This document shows positions 45,396 to 54,630 of a DNA stretch of 64,000 bases, piece after piece. The position numbers were made by a program, and so were the translations under genes. How positions within the stretch are numbered: the first letter of the stretch is position 1; every line of letters begins with the position of its first letter. Location: assembly GCA_026388255.1 (NCBI GenBank), contig JAPLKC010000085.1:48415-112414 (forward strand), read 5' to 3'. The notes under the pieces are model-generated. The model worked only from the letters and a program-made list of their open reading frames with translations, was not told the origin of the DNA and did not search any database. The stretch is from Pseudomonadota bacterium. Lineage in GTDB: Bacteria > Desulfobacterota > Syntrophorhabdia > Syntrophorhabdales > Syntrophorhabdaceae.

Positions 45396-46556
45396 TCATG
45401 GCCGGAATTTGAGTAGACGCTCTGCCGCTGCCTCCAGCGTTTCCATCTTTTTTGGGAAACAAAAACGCACTTTGGCTCTGCCTAAATAGGGATGACTGTA
45501 AAAGGCGCTTCCGGGTACCGTTGCCACACCGGCCTCTTTTACCAGCTTGAGGGCAAAGGCAACATCATCAATATACCCCCAGTGACTTATATCGGTCATA
45601 ATATAATAAGCGCCACAGGGCTTGAAGGGCTTGAACCCGGCATCTGTCAGGGTTGAAAAGAAGAAATCTCTCTTTTGCCTGTACTCTGATGCAAGCCTTT
45701 CATAATATGACTGCTCCGTTTTTAATGCCCGTGCAGCTGCCACCTGGAGGGGATGAGGCGCTCCAACGGTGAGGAAATCATGGACTTTGCGTATGGAGGC
45801 AGTGATAGACGGTGCAGATATTGCCCAGCCTACCCGCCATCCCGTGAGGCTGTATGTTTTAGAAATTGAATTAACTGTGATTGTCTGTTCTTCCATGCCG
45901 GAGATAGACGCAATGCTGATATGCTCAGCACCATCGTAGAGTATGTGTTCATATATTTCGTCGGTTACGGCAACAACACCCCATTTCTGACAGAGTCCGG
46001 CGATAAGCTCCAGTTCCTCCCGTGAAAAAACCTTACCGGTGGGATTGTTGGGAGTATTGATGACGATGGCCTTAGTTTTGTTGTTGAAGGCTTGTGACAG
46101 TCCCTTCTCATCAAACCGCCAGTCAGGCTCGTGCAGGGTAACAAAACGGGGGATGGCGCCACAGAGGATAGAGTCAGGACCATAGTTCTCGTAAAAAGGC
46201 TCGAATATGATCACTTCTTCTCCCGGGTCTATAATGGCCATAAGCGATGAAATCATACCCTCTGTCGATCCGCAACAAACCGTAATTTCCCTCTCAGGGT
46301 CTACCTGAACGCCGTTATATTGAGCGAATTTATCGGCTATGGCGCGGCGCAGCAGGGGCATTCCCCAGGTAATGGAATACTGGTTAAAATCCTCCCGGAT
46401 TGCATTAACGGCTTCTTCCTTTATCTCTGTGGGCGCCGGAAAATCAGGAAAACCCTGGGCAAGGTTAATCCCCTTGTATTCAATGCAAATCCTCGTCATT
46501 TCGCGAATAACAGATTCCGTGAAACTGAGCGCCTTTTGCGAACTAAAGCTGTTCAT
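45396..46556 (-). CDS. Class I/II PLP aminotransferase (KAT/AspC-like)
   Basis: 386 residues from ATG 46556, which has AAGGAAG upstream; the frame extends to 46577. GINLAQGFPDFPAP at the start, NTPNNPTGKVF, and the PLP-lysine motif SISKTYSLTGWRVGW identify the fold-type I family that includes kynurenine/glutamine transaminases (YbdL-like) and aspartate aminotransferases. It transfers amino groups between amino acids and 2-oxo acids. The GxPDFxxP start favours the methionine/kynurenine aminotransferase branch. Monocistronic. Confidence 0.87.
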   Translation of the reverse strand: MNSFSSQKALSFTESVIREMTRICIEYKGINLAQGFPDFPAPTEIKEEAVNAIREDFNQYSITWGMPLLRRAIADKFAQYNGVQVDPEREITVCCGSTEGMISSLMAIIDPGEEVIIFEPFYENYGPDSILCGAIPRFVTLHEPDWRFDEKGLSQAFNNKTKAIVINTPNNPTGKVFSREELELIAGLCQKWGVVAVTDEIYEHILYDGAEHISIASISGMEEQTITVNSISKTYSLTGWRVGWAISAPSITASIRKVHDFLTVGAPHPLQVAAARALKTEQSYYERLASEYRQKRDFFFSTLTDAGFKPFKPCGAYYIMTDISHWGYIDDVAFALKLVKEAGVATVPGSAFYSHPYLGRAKVRFCFPKKMETLEAAAERLLKFRP

Positions 46557-46576
46557 TGTATCTTCCTTTTTTATCA

Positions 46577-46632
46577 TTTACCGGGGCTCACGCCTGCCCT
46601 CCGCAGCGTCAGCGGAGGTGGGTCGCCCCCTC
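46577..46632 (-). repeat. REP-like GC-rich hairpin repeat, copy 2
   Basis: On the minus strand: CGACCCACCTCCGCTGACGC then TGCGGAGGGCAGGCGTGAGC, differing from copy 1 at only a few bases, including changes in the hairpin loop. Confidence 0.65.
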
Positions 46633-46692
46633 GGCTGTATGATCCTTATCTACAAGCGGGTATCCGGTTTATTGTGTGAGCTATGATAAGTT

Positions 46693-47793
46693 TTACTTTA
46701 TTAATCCCCTTTTTATTCCTCTTCCAATATTCTTGATACCATCAATGAGCAATTCTCCGGCGCCTTTGACAGAGCCGCCGATTTGTCCGGTAATGCCAGC
46801 AATGATCTTATTAATAAAATCCTGTTTCAGGCTAAATTTAGGGTTATTAAGGTCTCCTTCCAAAACAAAATTTACAGCAATTTCATCTCTATTGTTTTTC
46901 AAAAACGAAACTACAGCAGAAAGCGGCACATCAAAGACTGTATTACCCATCCGGAATCCGCTTTTAAATTCAAGATTTCGTAGCACCGCTTTGCCGGGAG
47001 CATTAATTTTATTTGATACTACTTTTGCATCCATATCAATATCAAGAAATCCTTTCGTAATGTCTATTGAATTTTTCTTTTGAAAATAGGTCTTAAAATT
47101 GGAAATATCAATGTGCTGTGCATTTATTTTGCCTTCCAAGTCTTTTTTTGTCTTCAGGTTTATTTTTCCATTGCTTTTTACAGTACCCTTGCCTCCCTTT
47201 GTCGGTATAGCGGTGCTTAACCGATAGGTCGTAAGACGCCCGTCAGGGGGCAACACAACATCATCGGCTTCAATCTCGGTATCCATCAGTTTTATGAACA
47301 CAGGCCGCTCTTCAGATACCTTTCTATCAACATAATCGAGCGATCCTCCTGTTACAATAATCTTTTTTATTACAAGCGAGGGGGACGGCTTTTCCGTTTT
47401 TTCCGCAACAGGCCGGGATGGTAAATCAGGGCCCATGATCCTCCCGCTTTTGTCCCGCTCAATGAGCACATAAGGATTTTTAACAGACAGTTTCGAGATA
47501 ATATATTCCTTCTTAAAAAAGTTCATGAAATCGGCATTGAGAGAAATACTTTCAATTTTTATAATATCTTTGTTCTTGGGGTTTTTGAGACAGACATTAA
47601 AAACATCAACATGGTTCCATCGCAGATCAATCCTTTCAAAAGAAACAACATGCCCGAATCTGGATTCAAGTACATGTTTAATTGCCCTGTTTGAATTTTT
47701 AACAAGCAGCAAGGTTGCAGAACCTGTAATCAGGAAGAGAATACCGATTGATATAAAAACAATCTTAACCCATCCTCTTTTCTTCATGTTCAT
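46693..47793 (-). CDS. AsmA-like membrane-anchored protein
   Basis: 366 residues. One N-terminal membrane helix (WVKIVFISIGILFLITG) and a long beta-rich periplasmic part with LKNPKNKDIIKIESISLNAD, LSVKNPYVLIERDKSGRI and LDYVDRKVS. This pattern is that of AsmA/DUF748 proteins, bridge-like lipid-transport or envelope-stress factors. The C-terminus (LIDGIKNIGRGIKRGL) fits. It is about half the length of E. coli AsmA. ATG 47793 follows GAGGCGCCCG. Confidence 0.78.
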   Translation of the reverse strand: MNMKKRGWVKIVFISIGILFLITGSATLLLVKNSNRAIKHVLESRFGHVVSFERIDLRWNHVDVFNVCLKNPKNKDIIKIESISLNADFMNFFKKEYIISKLSVKNPYVLIERDKSGRIMGPDLPSRPVAEKTEKPSPSLVIKKIIVTGGSLDYVDRKVSEERPVFIKLMDTEIEADDVVLPPDGRLTTYRLSTAIPTKGGKGTVKSNGKINLKTKKDLEGKINAQHIDISNFKTYFQKKNSIDITKGFLDIDMDAKVVSNKINAPGKAVLRNLEFKSGFRMGNTVFDVPLSAVVSFLKNNRDEIAVNFVLEGDLNNPKFSLKQDFINKIIAGITGQIGGSVKGAGELLIDGIKNIGRGIKRGLIK

Positions 47794-47943
47794 CGGGCGC
47801 CTCTAAAAAACTTTATGATGATTTTAAAAAAGATTACCACAACAATTTATTCTTCACAAGGAACAAGTGTATTTGCTGTATTTTGTTGAATTAACCTCCT
47901 GTTTATAAGAAAATGAAGAGCAATAACCAGAGGAGGTGACTCT

Positions 47944-48342
47944 ATGCTGCTCAGTGGTATTCACGCCGGATTTATGATTATCGGTTTCTTCATCCTTTTC
48001 TTTGGATTTCTCGTTGCACGATATATGAAAAGGAAGAACTGGTGGCTGAAGACTCACAGAGCCTTGGGTGTTTCCGGTGCATTATTGACAATGCTCGGTT
48101 TTATTGCCATAGTATTCGATCTTTTGTCTTCCGGACGCTTTCTTTTCACACTGCGGCATGGATATGTGGGTATTGTGATAGTGATGCTTGCTGTCGTAAT
48201 GCCTGTACTCGGGTTCATACAGTTAAAGAAAAGAAAGGCTGTGGTGAGGATAAGGCCGATACACCGCTTTTTAGGCTGGATCATGCTTATGGCAATGTTT
48301 ATTAATATCATCATTGGTATGAATATAGTAGGCATATTATAA
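47944..48342 (+). CDS. Four-helix membrane protein, cytochrome-b561-like
   Basis: 132 residues with four hydrophobic helices and histidines near the helix ends (GIHAGFM, KTHRALG, LRHGYVG, RPIHRFLGW), the arrangement of cytochrome b561/DM13-like or DUF4405-like haem-binding membrane proteins. Haem binding is an inference. AGAGGAGGTG lies well placed before ATG 47944. A bidirectional terminator follows. Confidence 0.7.
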   Translation: MLLSGIHAGFMIIGFFILFFGFLVARYMKRKNWWLKTHRALGVSGALLTMLGFIAIVFDLLSSGRFLFTLRHGYVGIVIVMLAVVMPVLGFIQLKKRKAVVRIRPIHRFLGWIMLMAMFINIIIGMNIVGIL

Positions 48343-48403
48343 ATGCAAACAAATGGTAAATAATCAGGGTAATAATTATTTTATCTCTAAGAAGCGCAAA
48401 ATA

Positions 48404-48449
48404 AAACGGGCAGCTCTTCGCATAAATTTATGTGAAGGGCTGCCCGTTT
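48404..48449. terminator. Bidirectional terminator between convergent genes
   Basis: AAACGGGCAGC / GCTGCCCGTTT with an inner partly paired CTTCGCATAAAT region, flanked by A and T runs on both sides; it serves both the + membrane protein and the - glutamate-synthase-like gene. Confidence 0.85.
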
Positions 48450-48470
48450 TGAGTATCAAACCATACTATA

Positions 48471-50144
48471 TCAGCGCTGATTCACCTTCTTGTCATAGGT
48501 AAGACCTGCATTAAGTATCTTCTTTGCACTTTCATCAAGCACATCGGTAATAAAGGGTATTTTTGTTTCATTTTCCGTTTCTCTGTTTCCGGAGAATATA
48601 TCATCCCGTGAAATTTCTGAAAGGTTAAATCTGCGTGCACCGGCCATGAGCTGCTGGAGCCCTGCTGTAAGCTTATCGGCAAGCGTCCACATGGCAATTG
48701 CGCCAAAGGGGATATTGTTCATTTCTTCTTCTCCGACCTTTTTCTGAACATCATGGTATCCGGCAAAAATCTCTTCAGGTGTTGAACCAATTTCTTTTAC
48801 GGAAGGCGCCAGATCATCCCAATTCCCGTTTACAATCTCTTTTCGTTCAGGTTTTAATACACCTTCAATGTTTGAACCGACAAAACCCGGGATCATGGCT
48901 GCCCTGCCCATACATATGAGCTTCACAAATGGAGCGCCCAGTGCAAGTGCTTTAAAAATATGGTCTTCCCGCGCCAGGCCGCCTGCCAGGGCAATGTCGA
49001 CGACTTTTTCGCCCCTTGATGCAAGGATTGATGAGTATTCATATGTTTTGGAATGAAGAAGGATTGAGGGAACACCCCAGGTTTCCATCATGTTCCAGGG
49101 GCTCATGCCTGTGCCGCCGCCTGAACCGTCAACTGTAAGGAGGTCGAGTTTCGCATCTGTGGCATACTTTATTGACATTGCCAGTGCCTCCATGCCGTAA
49201 GAACCTGTTTTTAAGGATATCTTTTTGTATCCTATCTTGCGGAGATATTCAACGGATTGCATAAATGATTCCCGAACCTTCTCTACAGATGACAGATCCG
49301 TATATCCGAGTCTGCTGTGGCGTGCGAAGGTCTTGATTGCACCGTGTTCAAAGGCTTTCTGGACTTCAGGTCTTGTCGGGTCAGGATCAACCACATACCC
49401 TCTATCCTTAAGGAATAGTGCATAGCCGAGGCTGTCAACCTGGATTTCACCACCGATATCTTTTGCGCCCTGACCCCATTTAAGTTCAATAATGATTTTA
49501 TCGCCATATTTATCAATCACGTATTCTGCAACACCGTTACGTGTATCTTCCACGTTCATCTGTACAATCATTGCACCGTATCCATCAAAATAGCGCAGAT
49601 ATGTGTTGATTCTCCTATCAAGCTCAGGGGCCTTTAATATCTTGCCGTTTTTGATCACTGCTTCTCTGTCTATGCCGACTACGTTTTCACCGATTACAAT
49701 CGGTATTCCCACTAAGGCAGCACCTATGGCAAAGGAATCCCAATATTTAGCCGCAACAAAAGTCGATCCTAGGGCGCCGGTCATTATTGGGGCTTTACAC
49801 TTTGTTTTTATTTCATTCCCGAATTCTGTCTCAATATTTACGTTAGGAAAAATGCAATCATCGGCAGAGTTTGAAAGCCCGTTCGGTAGACCGTGCACAC
49901 CATAATTATACCCCTGAATCCGCAGTGAGTTGTAGGAAACACCTATGTGGCATGTATTTGCACTGCCAGCCGTAACAGCTCCAAAATCTCTCGGATAGAG
50001 AATCTTCCTGCCTTTCAGACTTGATAACCAAGTTTCGCATCTTCCCTTACAGTCAGCGCGGCATAATGTACATAATCCTGATTCTGCAGGGTTACCGCGG
50101 TTGATAGTTCCGATTGCATCATTTGATTTTGACCATTCGATCAT
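48471..50144 (-). CDS. FMN-binding glutamate-synthase-family protein (GltB2-like)
   Basis: 557 residues from ATG 50144, which has AGGAGG upstream; the frame extends to 50201. A cysteine-rich N-terminus (CTLCRADCKGRC) precedes the FMN barrel of archaeal-type glutamate synthase: IIIELKWGQGAKDIGGEI, LLTVDGSGGGTGMSPWNMME, and KLICMGRAAMIPGF. It lacks the glutaminase (GATase II) and GXGXG domains of full GltB, so it must work with separate subunits or on another substrate. A PurF-like GATase at 63277 and PII genes are in the same window. It is divergent from nrpR-2 across a region rich in CGGCA/TGCCG half-sites, so NrpR-2 control is likely. Confidence 0.87.
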   Translation of the reverse strand: MIEWSKSNDAIGTINRGNPAESGLCTLCRADCKGRCETWLSSLKGRKILYPRDFGAVTAGSANTCHIGVSYNSLRIQGYNYGVHGLPNGLSNSADDCIFPNVNIETEFGNEIKTKCKAPIMTGALGSTFVAAKYWDSFAIGAALVGIPIVIGENVVGIDREAVIKNGKILKAPELDRRINTYLRYFDGYGAMIVQMNVEDTRNGVAEYVIDKYGDKIIIELKWGQGAKDIGGEIQVDSLGYALFLKDRGYVVDPDPTRPEVQKAFEHGAIKTFARHSRLGYTDLSSVEKVRESFMQSVEYLRKIGYKKISLKTGSYGMEALAMSIKYATDAKLDLLTVDGSGGGTGMSPWNMMETWGVPSILLHSKTYEYSSILASRGEKVVDIALAGGLAREDHIFKALALGAPFVKLICMGRAAMIPGFVGSNIEGVLKPERKEIVNGNWDDLAPSVKEIGSTPEEIFAGYHDVQKKVGEEEMNNIPFGAIAMWTLADKLTAGLQQLMAGARRFNLSEISRDDIFSGNRETENETKIPFITDVLDESAKKILNAGLTYDKKVNQR

Positions 50145-50169
50145 ATGATCCTCCTGTTTGTTTATTGAT

Positions 50170-50370
50170 CGGCATTGTGTTGCCATTGTATCGGCATTCA
50201 TTTGCCGTATATGATAGTATCATGTAAACATAATTGTAATAATAAGCCGCTAATAATGTCAAGTATTCATTTAGGTTATATGATAATTAAATTTATATTG
50301 CCGTACACAATAAACTTTAATACAATATTAATATCGGCAATGATGCCTTATTAAATATAATTTATTGCCG
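50170..50370. promoter_or_regulatory. Divergent control region with repeated CGGCA/TGCCG sites
   Basis: A perfect inverted repeat CGGCA-N6-TGCCG lies at 50192-50207. An imperfect one, CGGCA-N6-TGCCA, is at 50170-50185, and further half-sites are TTGCCG (50298-50303), CGGCAA with a close TGCC (50335-50347) and TTGCCG (50365-50370). They lie between the start of the glutamate-synthase-like gene and that of nrpR-2, whose -10 (TATAAT) is at about 50413. The six-base spacer equals that of the gdhA and glnN repeats, but the half-site differs. I infer these are NrpR-2 operators. Confidence 0.55.
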
Positions 50371-50442
50371 ATAAAAGTGTAAATGACAGGTGATTAATTC
50401 ATTTTTAGCTGATATAATGTATAATTCAGATAAGGATTGCCC

Positions 50443-51450
50443 ATGTTTGAGAAAATGAAGAGAAAAGAACTTTTGATTCTTAATATACTGAAAAATTCTG
50501 AAGCTCCCCTTACCAGTAACAGAATTGCTGAAGAAACCTCAGCACTTGGTCACGAGATGAGTGAGCGGACAGTAAGGCTTTATCTTCAGAAGATGGATCA
50601 GGAAGGTTTAACAAACAGCAACAGAAAACTTGGTCATAGGATAACAGAACGTGGCTTGACAGAGCTGGACTCCTCCATTATCATTGAAAAGGTCGGGTTT
50701 TTATCTGCAAAGATAGACCAGATGGCTTACAAGATGAATTTTGATCTTAATACCACATCAGGCAGTGTAGTAATTAATGTAACCCTTGTAGAACCGGGGC
50801 TGTTTGCAAAAAACATCCCTGAAATAAAAAAGGTCTACGCTGACGGATACGCCATGGGGGAACTCATGACGTTTTTAGGACCTGGAGAAAACCTTGGGCA
50901 TATTAATGTACCGGAGGGCATGATAGGAGTCGGCACGGTTTGCTCGATAACCTTAAACGGTATATTACTGAAACACGGTATCCCCACAGTTTCCCGTTTT
51001 GGCGGGCTTCTCGAACTCCGGGACAAGAAACCCATCAGATTTATAGAGATTATCATGTATGACGGAACAAGCATAGACCCCCTTGAGGTTTTTATACGAA
51101 GCGGTATGACCGATTATCTGGGCGCTATCAGGACAGGCAGCGGCAAAATAGGGGCAAGTTTTCGGGAATTCCCGGCCGACAGCAGAGATGCCGTTGAACA
51201 CCTCAATGTAAGAATGAAAAGGATCGGCCTCGGAGGACTTGTCAGGGTCGGTATGCCAGGGCAGAGTCTGCTCGACATTCCAGTAAGCGAAGGAAGGGTC
51301 GGTGCAATAGTTATCGGCGGACTCAATCCGGTATCAATACTCGAAGAAACAGGTATACGAGCTTATTCACACGCGCTGGCAGGACTCGTGGACTTCAACA
51401 GACTTTTCCGGTATGAAGAAATGGATAACAGAATCGGGGTACACTTGTAA
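50443..51450 (+). CDS. nrpR: NrpR-family nitrogen repressor (NrpR-2)
   Basis: 335 residues from ATG 50443 (AAGGA seven bases upstream; TTG 50437 is a poorer start). Winged helix (1-72) with SERTVRLYLQKMDQEGLT, then one DUF128 effector domain with GVGTVCSITLNGILLKHGIP, SIDPLEVFIRSGMT, GASFREFP and GAIVIGGLNPVSILEE. Paralogue of NrpR-1 at 29981. In methanogens 2-oxoglutarate releases NrpR from DNA. It faces away from the glutamate-synthase-like gene and probably controls it and itself. The GAF-ANTAR gene follows 38 bp after its stop. Confidence 0.88.
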   Translation: MFEKMKRKELLILNILKNSEAPLTSNRIAEETSALGHEMSERTVRLYLQKMDQEGLTNSNRKLGHRITERGLTELDSSIIIEKVGFLSAKIDQMAYKMNFDLNTTSGSVVINVTLVEPGLFAKNIPEIKKVYADGYAMGELMTFLGPGENLGHINVPEGMIGVGTVCSITLNGILLKHGIPTVSRFGGLLELRDKKPIRFIEIIMYDGTSIDPLEVFIRSGMTDYLGAIRTGSGKIGASFREFPADSRDAVEHLNVRMKRIGLGGLVRVGMPGQSLLDIPVSEGRVGAIVIGGLNPVSILEETGIRAYSHALAGLVDFNRLFRYEEMDNRIGVHL

Positions 51451-51488
51451 AGCGGGGCGCATAGGACTGTGTTAATCAGGAGAATAAA

Positions 51489-52721
51489 ATGGAGAATATC
51501 GACATTCGTGAAATATTGAAGCAAAAAGAACAGGAACTGATGATTTTGCACGAGGTGGCAAAGGACATAAGCAGTAACCTTGAACTGAAAGAATTATTGA
51601 AACGGGTTGTTGAAATGGTTATGAACCTTACAACTGCTGATTCATGCCTGATCTATCTCTACGACAGAAAAAAGGACGAACTCATTCTCAGTGCCTCCAG
51701 TCACCCTGAAGACAAAAATCTCGGCGAGATAAAACTAAGGATGGGCGAAGGCGTAACAGGATGGGCTGCAAAGGAGAAAAAACCCGTTGCTATACCGGAC
51801 AAAGCTTATAAAGACAGGAGATTCAAGGCATTCACCATCCTTGAGGAAGATAAATATGAATCTTTTCTCTCAGTGCCTATTCTCTCAAAAGATGAGGTTG
51901 TAGGCGTAATGAATCTTCGCAATAAGGAGAAATACGCGCACCCGCAACCTCAGATAGACCTCCTTTTCACTGTATCCCGTTATCTGGGAAGTGCTATCGA
52001 AAATGCGATCATCTATGACGAGGTCGTAAAGAAGGCGCGGCAATTGGATCTTTTATCCGAGGTATCCCGGACAATAGTTTCCGATTATTACCTCAAAGAA
52101 ATATTGCAACTAATCGTTACTATGACTGCAAAGGTGATGAATTCAAAGATATGTTCCATCATGCTTCTGGACGAAAAGAAAGAAGAGCTTGTTATTTCTG
52201 CTACTCAAAGTCTGAGCGATGATTACAAAAATAAGCCGAATCTAAAGGTAGGCCAGTCAATCAGCGGTAAGGTAGTGTTAAAGAAAAAACCCATTACAGT
52301 TGTTGATGTTACGAAAGACCCGGGGTTTATGTATCCTGAAATAGCACAGAGAGAAGGAATTGCTTCGCTTCTCTCTGTGCCTATGATGATTAAGGAGAGA
52401 GTAATAGGCGTAATAAACAGCTATACCAACAAAGAACATGCCTTCAATAAAGAGGAAATAGATATCCTTCAGACAGTTGCCAACCAGGCTGCCGTGGCAA
52501 TAGAAAATACTCATCTCAATCAGGAGATTTTTGCCGCCAGAGATGCCCTGGAAACCAGGAAGATTGTGGAAAAGGCAAAAGGCATTCTCATGAAGGAATT
52601 GAACATCTCTGAGGATGAAGCCTACAAGAAGATACACAAAAAGAGTATGGACATAAGGAAGACCATGAAAGAGGTCTCTGAGGCAGTTATACTTTCTTCG
52701 GAAATAAGAAAAAGGACTTGA
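51489..52721 (+). CDS. GAF-GAF-ANTAR antitermination regulator
   Basis: 410 residues. GAF 1 (about 22-165) and GAF 2 (about 195-345, with ILQTVANQAAVAIENTHL) are followed by a C-terminal ANTAR domain (about 352-405: ALETRKIVEKAKGILMKELN, then ISEDEAYKKIHKKS). ANTAR domains bind paired hexaloop RNA hairpins and prevent termination; well-known examples control nitrate or ethanolamine genes. Two leaders in this window, at 52809 and 58126, have this design. The first begins 88 bases past this gene's stop and precedes nadE. CAGGAG is well placed before ATG 51489. The GAF ligand is unknown. Confidence 0.9.
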   Translation: MENIDIREILKQKEQELMILHEVAKDISSNLELKELLKRVVEMVMNLTTADSCLIYLYDRKKDELILSASSHPEDKNLGEIKLRMGEGVTGWAAKEKKPVAIPDKAYKDRRFKAFTILEEDKYESFLSVPILSKDEVVGVMNLRNKEKYAHPQPQIDLLFTVSRYLGSAIENAIIYDEVVKKARQLDLLSEVSRTIVSDYYLKEILQLIVTMTAKVMNSKICSIMLLDEKKEELVISATQSLSDDYKNKPNLKVGQSISGKVVLKKKPITVVDVTKDPGFMYPEIAQREGIASLLSVPMMIKERVIGVINSYTNKEHAFNKEEIDILQTVANQAAVAIENTHLNQEIFAARDALETRKIVEKAKGILMKELNISEDEAYKKIHKKSMDIRKTMKEVSEAVILSSEIRKRT

Positions 52722-52808
52722 CAAAAAATATTTATGAGCTTATCATTATTCACCAAATATAGGCATCGATATCTGATAGCCAAGAGAGCTAAAAAATACA
52801 AGCAGACA

Positions 52809-52858
52809 GGACTTAGGCGTCCAAAACACCACTGATGGTGATTTGGACGCCTTTTTTT
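52809..52858 (+). promoter_or_regulatory. Leader with paired hexaloop hairpins and terminator upstream of nadE (candidate ANTAR target)
   Basis: GGAC-TTAGGC-GTCC (52809-52822), four A, then CACC-ACTGAT-GGTG (52827-52840). The alternative fold pairs GGCGTCCAAA (52816-52825) with TTTGGACGCC (52842-52851) followed by seven T: a terminator that destroys hairpin 1. Both hexaloops have G at position 4, and the second also has A at position 1, as in ANTAR-bound RNAs. Bound protein would favour read-through into nadE. Confidence 0.62.
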
Positions 52859-52899
52859 ATTAGCACAAGAATCATTTTTAAAAGAGTAAGGATGCAAAA

Positions 52900-54627
52900 A
52901 TGAACAGGGGGTTGAAGGTCGTGACAAAAGTATATCGTATAGCCGTTGCCCAGATAAATACAACAGTTGGCGATCTTGAGGGCAATTGCAAAAAAATGAA
53001 AGATTATGTGGAAATGGCCGCAGATATGAAAGCAGATATAGCGGTCTTTCCTGAGCTGGCTATTACCGGCTATCCACCGGAAGACCTTTTGCTCAAGCCA
53101 AAATTTATTGAAGATAATCTCAAGGCATTACAGTGTTTCTATAAATCAGTCGGAAAGATTGTTGTAGTTTGCGGCTTTGTTGACAGAAAGGACAAAAAGT
53201 ATTTTAATGCGGCTGCCATTATTTATAACGGCAAGGTCAGCGGCGTTTATCATAAAATGCTACTCCCCAATTACGGTGTATTCGACGAAAAGCGGCACTT
53301 TATCTCCGGAGAAGAGATACTGACATTTATACACAATGGTCTCCATTTCGGTGTCAATATCTGTGAAGATATCTGGCATAGAAAAGGACCAACGAAAATA
53401 CAGGCAGCTATGGGGGCTCAATTGATCCTGAATATCAACGCTTCTCCCTACCATGCAGGTAAGGCTGCTTTAAGGACAAAGATTGTAAAAGAGGAGGCAA
53501 AAGCAAACAAGGTATCCATTGTTTATGCAAACCTTGTAGGCGGGCAGGATGAACTTGTCTTCGACGGACAGAGCATGATCGTCAACGCAGACGGTAGGGT
53601 CATTGCCCGGGCGTTGCCCTTCAAGGAAGATCTTCTCCTGGCAGACCTGCCTGTGGACAACAACACATACGAGGTTTACAAACAGCAACAGGCAGATGTT
53701 AATACGCGCACCATTGTATTGCCCGGGGAAGGAACAAAGGAAGAAAACAGGGTAATGATTCCCGGAAGAAGGGTTCATCGGCTAAATCCCATCACCGAGA
53801 TATATCAAGCCCTATTGCTGGGTATTGGTGATTATGTGAAGAAAAACGGGTTTCAAAAGGTGGCATTGGGGCTGAGCGGTGGCATCGATTCCGCCATAGT
53901 TGCCGCTCTCGCTGTAGATGCCTTAGGCAGTCAAAATGTTGTCGGAGTTTTTATGCCATCCAGATATACATCAGAGGAGTCTGTTGTTGACGCAAACGGC
54001 CTGGCCCTGAACCTTGGGATCAAGCTTCACAATATTCCCATAGAAGGCATCTATAGCGCATATCTATTAACCCTTTCATCTTTCTTTGAGGGATTGTCAG
54101 AGAACGTAACCGAAGAGAATATCCAGGCACGCATCCGCGGCAACATCCTCATGGCCCTCTCAAATAAATTCGGCTGGCTGGTGCTTACAACAGGTAATAA
54201 ATCCGAGATGAGTGTCGGATACGCAACCCTCTACGGTGACATGGCAGGAGGTTTTGCAGTCATAAAAGACGTGCCCAAGACGCTGGTATATGAAATAGCA
54301 CGCTATAGAAACAAACTGGGCATGGTTATCCCTGAACGGGTCATAATAAAAGAACCCACGGCAGAGCTGAAGCCGGATCAGAAAGACAGTGACACGTTGC
54401 CGCCTTATGAGATGTTGGATAAGATCCTGAAGGCCTATATTGAAGAAGATAAACATGCAGGAGAAATTTCATCTTCAATAGCGGCAAGTGGATTTATCGA
54501 GAAGACATTCCTTATGGTCGACAACAGTGAATATAAGCGACGCCAATCACCTATAGGGATTAAGATTACTCCTAAGGCATTCGGAAAAGACAGAAGGATG
54601 CCTATAACAAATAAGTACAGGGGGTGA
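52900..54627 (+). CDS. nadE: Glutamine-dependent NAD+ synthetase
   Basis: 575 residues, the two-domain type. The N-terminal glutaminase of the nitrilase superfamily has Glu in FPELAITGY, Lys in YHKMLLPNYG and Cys in NICEDIW; the C-terminal synthetase has the PP-loop LGLSGGIDSAI and TTGNKSEMSVGYATLYGDM. It amidates nicotinic acid adenine dinucleotide using glutamine nitrogen. The short leader with a terminator suggests control by the ANTAR protein just upstream, tying NAD synthesis to nitrogen state. ATG 52900 follows AAGGATGC; GTG 52921 is a possible alternative. The next gene starts 3 bp after the stop. Confidence 0.93.
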   Translation: MNRGLKVVTKVYRIAVAQINTTVGDLEGNCKKMKDYVEMAADMKADIAVFPELAITGYPPEDLLLKPKFIEDNLKALQCFYKSVGKIVVVCGFVDRKDKKYFNAAAIIYNGKVSGVYHKMLLPNYGVFDEKRHFISGEEILTFIHNGLHFGVNICEDIWHRKGPTKIQAAMGAQLILNINASPYHAGKAALRTKIVKEEAKANKVSIVYANLVGGQDELVFDGQSMIVNADGRVIARALPFKEDLLLADLPVDNNTYEVYKQQQADVNTRTIVLPGEGTKEENRVMIPGRRVHRLNPITEIYQALLLGIGDYVKKNGFQKVALGLSGGIDSAIVAALAVDALGSQNVVGVFMPSRYTSEESVVDANGLALNLGIKLHNIPIEGIYSAYLLTLSSFFEGLSENVTEENIQARIRGNILMALSNKFGWLVLTTGNKSEMSVGYATLYGDMAGGFAVIKDVPKTLVYEIARYRNKLGMVIPERVIIKEPTAELKPDQKDSDTLPPYEMLDKILKAYIEEDKHAGEISSSIAASGFIEKTFLMVDNSEYKRRQSPIGIKITPKAFGKDRRMPITNKYRG

Positions 54628-54630
54628 AAC

